Source: an uncultured Rhodoplanes sp. (GTDB lineage Bacteria; Pseudomonadota; Alphaproteobacteria; Rhizobiales; Xanthobacteraceae). From it: DNA of 6,539 nucleotides. A program made the position numbers and the translations under genes. Below are positions 1 to 5,102 of this stretch, piece after piece. The stretch spans positions 1 to 6,539 of the forward strand of contig CAKZHN010000490.1 in assembly GCA_936924235.1 (NCBI GenBank). Direction: 5' to 3'. The notes under the pieces were generated by a model. The model searched no databases and was not told where the DNA came from. It saw only the letters and a program-made list of their open reading frames with translations. Numbering within the stretch: position 1 is the stretch's first letter; the number at the start of each line of letters is the position of its first letter.

Positions 1-553
1 GGTTGCCGTAGCCGTCGGACACGTAGATGTCGCCGTTGCCGGGATCGACCACGATGCCGGACGGCATGTGCAACTGATCGTGCGCGGCGTTCAGTCCTTT
101 GCCTTTCTGCGTGCCGTCGACCGAGTCGAACTTGCCGCGGGTGCCGATCTGCAGCAGCAGCTTCCCGTCCGGCGAATACTTCTGGATGATGCCGTCGGAG
201 TTGCCGGCGACATAGACGTTCTTGTCCTTGTCGACGAAGCAGCCGTGGATCGAGCCCGGCGACGTGGTCTGGTCGCCCCACGAGCCGACCACGTTGCCCT
301 CGGTGTCGAACTTGATGATCGAGGGCGCCGAGGTCGAGGTTTCCTTCTCCTCGTCGGTGATGTTGCGGCGGTTGACCACGTAGATGTGGTCCTGCTCGGC
401 GGTGCAGACGCCGCCGAGCTGCCCGGTGATCCAGTCCTTGGGCAGCGGCTTCGGCCACGTCGCGTCGACCTCGTATCTCGGCGCGGTCTGCGCCAGCGCC
501 GGCGCTGCGCCCAACGCGAGCGCCATCGCGGTCCCAACAATCAATCGATTCAT
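1..553 (-). CDS. Secreted NHL-type beta-propeller protein, PAL-like family (partial, C-terminus beyond window)
   Basis: The first 184 residues of a secreted beta-propeller are present; the gene continues past position 1. A Sec signal peptide covers residues 1-21 (MNRLIV, hydrophobic ALALG core, cleavage at ALA-QT). The mature start, with YEVDATWPKPLP at about residues 27-38, followed by GQLGGVC and DHIYVVNR, is the typical opening of bacterial NHL-repeat proteins annotated as the peptidyl-alpha-hydroxyglycine alpha-amidating lyase family. NHL-like blades follow: IIKFDTEGNVVGSWG (79-93), VYVAGNSDGIIQKYSPDGKL (113-132) and MPSGIVVDPGNGDIYVSDGYGN (163-184). The start at 553 has GGGAGG six bases upstream. 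The gene lies 21 bases after the amidohydrolase stop, so the two are very probably co-transcribed. The family name comes from fold similarity; lyase activity is not demonstrated for most members, and a binding or scaffold role is equally possible. Confidence 0.88.
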   Translation of the reverse strand, partial: MNRLIVGTAMALALGAAPALAQTAPRYEVDATWPKPLPKDWITGQLGGVCTAEQDHIYVVNRRNITDEEKETSTSAPSIIKFDTEGNVVGSWGDQTTSPGSIHGCFVDKDKNVYVAGNSDGIIQKYSPDGKLLLQIGTRGKFDSVDGTQKGKGLNAAHDQLHMPSGIVVDPGNGDIYVSDGYGN

Positions 554-574
554 CTGTCGCCTCCCTGCAATGAC

Positions 575-1834
575 CTATTCGAATTTCCGGCCGCCGAGAT
601 ACACCGTCTCGATGCCGCGCATGTTGGTGATGTCGTCGAGCGGGTTTTTCGTCAGCACCAGCAAGTCCGCCGCCTTGCCCTTGGCGAGCGTGCCGAAGTC
701 CTTGTCGATGCCGAGCATCTCGGAGTTGTTCCTGGAGAACGCCACGATGATCTGCATCGGCGTGAGGCCCGCGTCGCGCATCAGCTCCATCTGGCGGTGC
801 TCGAACCAGCCCTGGATGAAGAAGCGGTTGAGCTCGCCGCCGGAGTCGGTGCCGAAGCCGTACTTCACGCCGGCGTCGACCAGCTTCTTCAGATTGCGCT
901 TGTCGGTCGCGAACATGCTCTGGTAGGTCGGTCGCTGCGGATCGGAGGCCTGCTCCTCGCGCTTCTTGGTCCTGAGGATCGCCAGCCGCTCCGGCGTCAG
1001 CCCCTTCTGGAAGAACGGATTGTCGGTGAAGGCCGGTCCGTCGCCGAAGGCGAACATCGCCTCCTCGCGGGCGAGCGTCGAGATCACCGAGACGTTCTGC
1101 GCCTTCAGCCTGGCGATGAACGCGTCCGGCATCTCCTTGTCGCGCACGTTGTGCACCAGGATGTTGACGTCCTGGTCGACCATGCGCTCCGCGTCGGCGA
1201 GCTCGACGATGTGCGCCATGCGGATCTTGTTGTGCTTCTTGGCCTGGTCCATTACGGCGGCGGTGAACTCCGGCGTGAGCTTCGGATAGCGGCCGCCCTG
1301 CGCGTCGATCCACACCTTCACGAAGTCGGCGTCCTTCGCCACGATCTCGTCGACCTTGGCGCGGGCTTGCTCGGGCGTCTTGGCCTCCGAGCCCGGTTTG
1401 AACGGCTCCGACATGAAGCGGTACATCACGGTCAGGATGCGCGCGCCGCGCAGCTCGCCAGCCTTCTGCCGCTTCTTGAACTCCTGCACGTCGTCCTGGT
1501 CGAAGTACATGCTGGTCGTGGTGGTCACGCCGTAGAGCGCGTATTGCCGGAGCTGCGGGTCTCGCGCCGGCGGACCGACATGGCCGTGGCCGTTGATGAT
1601 GCCGGGCGTGACGAACTTGCCGGTGAGGTCGATCACGGTCGCGCCGGCCGGCGCCTGCGCCGCCGGGCCGATGTCACGAATGCGGCCGGCCTCCATCACG
1701 ATGGTGACGCCCGCCTGCGGCGGCGCGCCGCTGCCGTCGATCAATGTGGCATTGGTGAGTGCGATGGTCTGCGCCGGCGCGGCGGCAGCGGACAACGCCA
1801 CAGCCATCAAACCAGCAATCAATGTCTTGAACAT
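575..1834 (-). CDS. Secreted metal-dependent amidohydrolase (imidazolonepropionase-like)
   Basis: A 419-residue amidohydrolase-superfamily enzyme, predicted to hydrolyse a C-N or related bond with a metal centre in a TIM barrel. Residues 1-21 form a Sec signal (MFKTLIAGLM, then an Ala-rich core, cleavage near APA-QT). A small beta-sandwich part follows (LTNATLIDGSG, 26-36; VIDLTGKFVTPGIINGHGH, 67-85). The metal ligands are visible: HxH at H83/H85, K173 (FVKVWID, candidate carboxylated lysine), H208, H228 and D330 (GFGTDSGG). The C-terminal LGIDKDFGTLAKGKAADLLVL is the usual return to the sandwich domain. Length is normal and no ligand is missing. The frame stays open upstream to 1960, but the start at 1834 gives the signal peptide and has GGAG eight bases upstream, so I chose it. 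It lies between the flavoenzyme and the beta-propeller gene in one minus-strand series. The substrate is unknown; periplasmic location argues against cytosolic histidine degradation. Confidence 0.93.
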   Translation of the reverse strand: MFKTLIAGLMAVALSAAAAPAQTIALTNATLIDGSGAPPQAGVTIVMEAGRIRDIGPAAQAPAGATVIDLTGKFVTPGIINGHGHVGPPARDPQLRQYALYGVTTTTSMYFDQDDVQEFKKRQKAGELRGARILTVMYRFMSEPFKPGSEAKTPEQARAKVDEIVAKDADFVKVWIDAQGGRYPKLTPEFTAAVMDQAKKHNKIRMAHIVELADAERMVDQDVNILVHNVRDKEMPDAFIARLKAQNVSVISTLAREEAMFAFGDGPAFTDNPFFQKGLTPERLAILRTKKREEQASDPQRPTYQSMFATDKRNLKKLVDAGVKYGFGTDSGGELNRFFIQGWFEHRQMELMRDAGLTPMQIIVAFSRNNSEMLGIDKDFGTLAKGKAADLLVLTKNPLDDITNMRGIETVYLGGRKFE

Positions 1835-1842
1835 CGGAAGCG

Positions 1843-1846
1843 CTCC
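1843..1846 (-). promoter_or_regulatory. Ribosome binding site that decides the amidohydrolase start
   Basis: On the minus strand GGAG lies eight bases before the ATG at 1834. The upstream in-frame start at 1960 would place both intergenic hairpins inside the coding sequence and bury the signal peptide at residues 43-63, so this site supports the shorter protein. Confidence 0.6.
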
Positions 1847-1865
1847 AGCTTTGCGGATAAGCGGA

Positions 1866-1887
1866 GGGCTCCCGTTTCCGGGAGCCC
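1866..1887 (-). other. Intergenic hairpin 2 (9-bp stem, GAAA loop on minus strand)
   Basis: A perfect inverted repeat: GGGCTCCCG (1866-1874) and CGGGAGCCC (1879-1887) with four bases between. Read as minus-strand RNA, the loop is GAAA, a GNRA tetraloop, so the structure looks designed for the minus-strand transcript. No U-run follows (the next bases are TCCGCTTATC), so it is a poor intrinsic terminator. It ends about 20 bases before the Shine-Dalgarno of the amidohydrolase gene, and may be an mRNA-stabilising or processing structure. Confidence 0.5.
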
Positions 1888-1906
1888 CAAAATCCCGGTG
1901 CAAAGT

Positions 1907-1934
1907 GAGGGGTCCTCGTTGCCGAGGACCCCTC
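1907..1934 (-). terminator. Intergenic hairpin 1 (12-bp stem, GCAA loop), possible weak terminator or attenuator after the dehydrogenase
   Basis: A perfect 12-bp inverted repeat: GAGGGGTCCTCG (1907-1918) and CGAGGACCCCTC (1923-1934), loop four bases. As minus-strand RNA the loop is GCAA, again a GNRA tetraloop. It begins 26 bases after the flavoenzyme stop codon. The downstream tract (ACTTTGC) has only three T's, so termination would be partial at best. It may set the ratio of dehydrogenase to the downstream amidohydrolase and propeller mRNAs, or protect the 3' end of the first cistron. Confidence 0.45.
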
Positions 1935-1960
1935 CTGGCACAGGGCCCGTGTGGCCTCAC

Positions 1961-3229
1961 TCAGGCCCGCCGCACCATCGCTGGAAGGAGCTGCTTCACG
2001 TTCTGCGCTCCCATCTGTTGGATCATAGCGTGCGTCTCTTCGCGCAGCATTTCAAGGGCCCGTTCGACGCCGGCCTGGCCGAAGGCGCCGAGCCCCCAGA
2101 TGTATGGCCGGCCGACGCAGACGGCGGTGGCGCCGATGCACAGCGCCTTGACCACATCGGAGCCGCGCCGGAAGCCGGAATCGACCAGGATCGGGATGCG
2201 GCCCTTCACGGCTTCGACGATCTCCGGCAGCGCGTCGATGGTCGAGCGGCCGGCATCCTCCGCGCGCGCGCCGTGGTTCGACACGATGATGGCGTCGAGC
2301 CCGTTGTCGGCGGCGAGCACCGCGTCCTCGTAGGACAGGATGCCCTTGGCGATCAGTTTCATCTTGGTGTGGTCGCGCATCTTCTTGAAGAAGTCCCAGG
2401 TCATGTTCGACGACTGGGTGTTGCGCAGCCCGGTGAGGTCGAGGTCCTTCCACATCGCGCGGGTCTTGAGCGAGTTGGCGAAGCTCGAACGGTCGTGGCA
2501 GCCGGAGCAGTTGCGGGTGTCGTCGGGCCGCAGCCGGAACAGGGTTTCCTGGTTGCGGCCGCCGCTCCTGTCGACCGTGACGGCGAGCGCGGTGCAGCCG
2601 GCGTTCTCGGCGCGCTTGGTGATGGCGGCCGCCACCTCCCACTTGTTGGTGGCGTAGAGTTGCATCCAGATCGGCGCGCCGCGCGCCTTGATCACATCCT
2701 CGACCGGGTCCGACGTCATGGTCGAGAGGATCTGCAGATGGTCGCCGGCCTTGGCGGCGCGGGCCACGCCCGACTCCGCGTCATCGTGGAACGAGCGCTG
2801 GCCGCCGACCGGCGCGCAGACGATCGGCGAGGCGTATTTGGTGCCGAGGATGTCGACGCTCATGTCGACCTTGCTGACGTCGACCAGGCGCCGCGGCCGG
2901 AGATAGAATTTCAGGAAGTCCTCGCGGTTTCGCCGCAGCGTCACCTCATCGTCGATGCCGGACGCCATGTAGCCGAAATGCGCCGGTGGCACGTTCTGCC
3001 GGCACACCGGTTCGAGATCGAACACGTTGATGGCTTCCTTCGGCGACTTGATCAGCTTGTTGGGGTCGAGCGGCCCCCACATCAGCGGGTCGGGCTGCTT
3101 GGTTTTCGGCAGCAAGGTCTCGGCGAGAGCGGCGCTGCCGCCCGCGGCGAGCAGCGGGCTTGCGGCAAGATACTGCAGGAAGCGGCGGCGGTTCGCTTCG
3201 GTATCGCGATCGGACGGCTTGGACGACAT
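1961..3229 (-). CDS. Tat-exported FMN-dependent alpha-hydroxy-acid dehydrogenase carrying an internal CXXCH motif
   Basis: A 422-residue member of the FMN alpha-hydroxy-acid oxidase/dehydrogenase family (glycolate oxidase, flavocytochrome b2, mandelate dehydrogenase), which oxidises 2-hydroxy acids to 2-keto acids. The N-terminus is a Tat signal (RRRFLQYLAASPLLAAG, residues 14-30; cleavage probably near ALA-E37), implying export in folded form. Family active-site residues, by alignment to spinach glycolate oxidase from memory, are Y87, Y192, D220, K295, H319 (catalytic base in SNHGAR) and R322; DSGFRRG (350-356) and GRP (373-375) are the FMN phosphate region. Deviations: the usual GxRExD after the TVD strand reads GRNQE (224-228), and NHGxRQLD reads NHGARAED. 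Unusually, residues 241-245 are CSGCH, an exact heme-c attachment motif. The start at 3229 has GGGGAGG nine bases upstream. The gene diverges from a c-type cytochrome gene, a plausible electron acceptor. Substrate not determinable; lactate, glycolate and mandelate types are all possible. Confidence 0.93.
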   Translation of the reverse strand: MSSKPSDRDTEANRRRFLQYLAASPLLAAGGSAALAETLLPKTKQPDPLMWGPLDPNKLIKSPKEAINVFDLEPVCRQNVPPAHFGYMASGIDDEVTLRRNREDFLKFYLRPRRLVDVSKVDMSVDILGTKYASPIVCAPVGGQRSFHDDAESGVARAAKAGDHLQILSTMTSDPVEDVIKARGAPIWMQLYATNKWEVAAAITKRAENAGCTALAVTVDRSGGRNQETLFRLRPDDTRNCSGCHDRSSFANSLKTRAMWKDLDLTGLRNTQSSNMTWDFFKKMRDHTKMKLIAKGILSYEDAVLAADNGLDAIIVSNHGARAEDAGRSTIDALPEIVEAVKGRIPILVDSGFRRGSDVVKALCIGATAVCVGRPYIWGLGAFGQAGVERALEMLREETHAMIQQMGAQNVKQLLPAMVRRA

Positions 3230-3404
3230 GAGCTGAGACCTCCCCGAATTGGTTGCGGCCGCCGCCGTTGTTGTCCGGCGATCGGCCTTCGCCGCAATGC
3301 TACACCCCGCGTCACGCCGATTGAAACAGGCTTCGAGGCCATCGCGCCGTCATGGCAGCTCTGCTACGCTTTGCGTCAAACAACAACCGTGCTGGGAGGA
3401 CATG
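3230..3404. promoter_or_regulatory. Divergent intergenic region between dehydrogenase and cytochrome genes
   Basis: This 175-base region must hold both promoters. For the minus strand I see only a weak candidate: TAGCAT as -10 (3297-3302) with TTCAAT 17 bases upstream. I see no convincing plus-strand promoter. Two nested inverted repeats are present: TTGCGGC (3253-3259) with GCCGCAA (3291-3297), and CGGCGA (3276-3281) with TCGCCG (3289-3294). They could be an operator or part of the dehydrogenase 5' leader, but such short GC-rich arms arise easily at this base composition. Confidence 0.3.
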
Positions 3405-3863
3405 ATGATCGGCGGCCGGGCTTTGACGTTGGTTTTTGCGGTGTCATGCGTTGCGCTTGCGTCGGGCGAGATCGGCGCCCAACCGAAGCCCGCGCCGGAG
3501 CTCGACTACGCGTACTACAAGGCGCGCGTCGAGCCGATCTTCCTCAAGAAAAAGGACGGCCACACCCGCTGCGTGGTGTGCCACTCCGAGTCCAACAACT
3601 TCCTGAAGCTCCAGCCGCTGCCGCACGGCGCAAAGACCTGGACCGACGAGCAGTCGCGCCAGAACTACGAGGCGGTGTCGAAGCTCGTCAATCCGGGCCA
3701 GCCGATGGTGAGCCGGCTGCTGATGCACCCGCTCGCCCCGGAGGGCGGCGGCGATGTCTTCCACTCCGGCGGCCGTCAGTTCATGTCCACGAAGGACCCG
3801 GACTGGAAGACCATCGCCGCATGGGTCAATGGAGCGACGCTCTCCGGTCCGAAGAAGAACTAG
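3405..3863 (+). CDS. Small secreted monoheme c-type cytochrome
   Basis: A 152-residue protein with an N-terminal Sec signal (residues 5-20 hydrophobic, cleavage probably near IGA-QPK) and one heme-c motif, CVVCH, at residues 56-60. The pattern around it (DYAYYKARVEPIFL before the motif; LVNPGQPMVSRLL, FHSGGRQF and DWKTIAAWVNG after it) resembles the cytochrome domain often called planctomycete-type PSCyt1, which is widespread outside Planctomycetes. Methionines 101, 107 and 127 are candidate sixth heme ligands. Two adjacent ATGs exist at 3402 and 3405; GGGAGGA ends at 3400, leaving better spacing for 3405, so I chose that one (153 residues if 3402). The cysteine in AVSC near the signal is a poor lipobox. 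Likely role: periplasmic electron carrier, plausibly for the divergent FMN dehydrogenase; this partnership is inferred from position only. Its last 38 bases overlap the 3' end of the opposite-strand YVTN gene. Confidence 0.88.
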   Translation: MIGGRALTLVFAVSCVALASGEIGAQPKPAPELDYAYYKARVEPIFLKKKDGHTRCVVCHSESNNFLKLQPLPHGAKTWTDEQSRQNYEAVSKLVNPGQPMVSRLLMHPLAPEGGGDVFHSGGRQFMSTKDPDWKTIAAWVNGATLSGPKKN

Positions 3864-4932
3864 CGGCCGACCCGCCCGGGATCACCAGCGTGTTGATTCG
3901 CTTCGGCACCTCGCCGACGCGGACCACGGCCTTCACCTTCATCGACGGCACGTCGATTGCGGTGACCGAGCGCATGCCGGCGTTGGAGACGTACACGGTC
4001 TTGCTGTCCGGCGTCATGGTGACCCAGTTGGCCACCGAGGAGATCGCGTCATGACCCGGCATCTTCAGCGCCGGCAGCGCCACCTCGCCGGCGAGCTTCA
4101 GGTCGGCCAGCGAATAGACGTACACCGCGTTGTTCGGGATGCTGGTGACCCACAGCGTCTTCATGTCCGGCGTGACGCCGATGCCGTGCGACGGCGAGGA
4201 GTTGCGGCCGCCGTCCATCTCGAACTCGGCCTTGGCCTTCGGCAGTTCGACCCGGGCGACTTCCTTCTTCTGCGCGAAGTCCACCACGGCGTAGCCGTTG
4301 AGGTCGGAGAGCTGCGCAAAGATGCGCTTGGTCGAGCCGTCCGGATTGGTCTCGATGGTCATCGGCCGGACGCCGCCGCTGAGCTTGGCCTCCCAGGCGA
4401 TCTGCTCGGTCGAAAGATCGATCACCGTCAGCAGGCTTTCGCGGATCGAGCCGGTGATGACGTATTTGTTGTCGGGGGTGACATAGACGTTGTGCAGGCG
4501 GCCGTGCACCGGCACGGTCTTCTTCACCGTGAGGCTCACCGGATCGACGATGTCGAGCGCGCCGTCGCCGCGGGCGATGCCGACCACGATCCGGCCGTCC
4601 TTCACCACCGCGATGTTGTTCGGCCGGTTCGACAGCGGGATCTGCTTGATGAGCTTGCCGCTCTTGCGCTCGAACACGTCGAGCGTCGAGCCTTCCTCGT
4701 TGCTGATGTAGACGCGGGCGCCGTCCGGCGAGAAGTTGATGCCGTGCATCGTCTCCGGGCCGCGGAAGGTCTGCACCACCTTGTTGGTGGCGGGGTCGAT
4801 GACATGGACGCTGTCGCCCGCGCTGTTGGTCACGTAGATGCGGACCGTGTCGGCGGATGCCGAGAGCGGCGTCAGGGCCGAAGCAGCCAAGGCAAAGCAC
4901 GCACACGCCAGAATGCGGGGCAGGGCGGTCAT
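3826..4932 (-). CDS. Secreted YVTN-repeat beta-propeller protein
   Basis: A 368-residue exported protein made of YVTN-type beta-propeller repeats. The signal peptide covers residues 1-27 (MTALPRILAC, Ala/Leu core, cleavage at ASA-D). Blades are visible at 33-56 (YVTNSAGDSVHVIDPATNKV), 74-98 (VYISNEEGSTLDVFERKSGK), 116-140, 150-182, 260-284 (LWVTSIPNNAVYVYSLADLK) and 313-337 (VYVSNAGMRSVTAIDVPSMK). NFSPDGARVY and TMTPDSKTVY are the typical turn before the repeat. No catalytic motif is seen. Related propellers, including those called PQQ-dependent catabolism-associated, often sit beside periplasmic oxidoreductases and c-type cytochromes, which fits here, but the role is unproven. The start at 4932 has GGGAGGA five bases upstream; the open frame reaching to 5091 lacks a signal peptide and is rejected. 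The last 15 or so residues (Ser/Arg-rich, ending RRASLH) lie beyond the final blade and are mostly encoded in the overlap with the cytochrome gene. Confidence 0.92.
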   Translation of the reverse strand: MTALPRILACACFALAASALTPLSASADTVRIYVTNSAGDSVHVIDPATNKVVQTFRGPETMHGINFSPDGARVYISNEEGSTLDVFERKSGKLIKQIPLSNRPNNIAVVKDGRIVVGIARGDGALDIVDPVSLTVKKTVPVHGRLHNVYVTPDNKYVITGSIRESLLTVIDLSTEQIAWEAKLSGGVRPMTIETNPDGSTKRIFAQLSDLNGYAVVDFAQKKEVARVELPKAKAEFEMDGGRNSSPSHGIGVTPDMKTLWVTSIPNNAVYVYSLADLKLAGEVALPALKMPGHDAISSVANWVTMTPDSKTVYVSNAGMRSVTAIDVPSMKVKAVVRVGEVPKRINTLVIPGGSAASSSSDRRASLH

Positions 4933-5102
4933 CGCAGTCCTCCCAAATGTATCTCGTTGGACGCGCGGAAAAGTCCGGCTGGGTGCAAGCCTAGGCCCGG
5001 AACAGGCCTTCCGCAATCGGGGTTGCGGGACAACGCGACCCGTGAAATGACCAAGTGTCGTCCCCAAATATCCGCCTTGAGCCCAGCGCACTTTTACGAG
5101 CC
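4933..5102. promoter_or_regulatory. Divergent intergenic region between the YVTN gene and ligA
   Basis: 170 bases containing both 5' regions. For the minus-strand YVTN gene a candidate sigma70-like pair is TTGCGG (5011-5016) and TAGGCT (4988-4993) with an exact 17-base spacer; each matches consensus at only three of six positions. An inverted repeat CCGCAA (5011-5016) and TTGCGG (5023-5028), six-base loop, overlaps the -35 candidate and could be an operator. A second short inverted repeat, AGGCC (4993-4997) and GGCCT (5005-5009), lies in the spacer. No clear ligA promoter or strong Shine-Dalgarno is visible. Confidence 0.3.

Noticed and set aside
1939..1957. Imperfect palindrome CACAGGGCCCGTGTG near the dehydrogenase stop
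   Set aside because: Contains a mismatch and has almost no loop; weaker than the two neighbouring hairpins and not needed to explain anything.
1835..1960. N-terminal extension of the amidohydrolase to an ATG at 1960
   Set aside because: It would translate through two perfect hairpins and bury a clear signal peptide; the 1834 start has its own Shine-Dalgarno.
3371..3379. TTGACG on the minus strand (3374-3379) as a -35 box for the dehydrogenase
   Set aside because: No acceptable -10 hexamer lies 16-18 bases downstream (GCCATG or CCATGA).
3249..3404. N-terminal extension of the cytochrome to 3249
   Set aside because: The extension is Arg/Ala-rich with no signal character, while GGGAGGA and a signal peptide mark 3402/3405.
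68..4054. A plus-strand open frame of 1328 codons running across four genes
   Set aside because: It is antisense to three well-supported minus-strand genes and passes out of frame through the cytochrome gene. Its composition (Arg, His, Asp, Val, Leu rich, no domain pattern) is what GC-rich codons give when read antisense; it has no recognisable fold or good ribosome binding site.
4933..5091. N-terminal extension of the YVTN protein to an ATG at 5091
   Set aside because: Not hydrophobic or conserved-looking, lies across the likely promoter, and the 4932 start has an ideal GGGAGGA and signal peptide.
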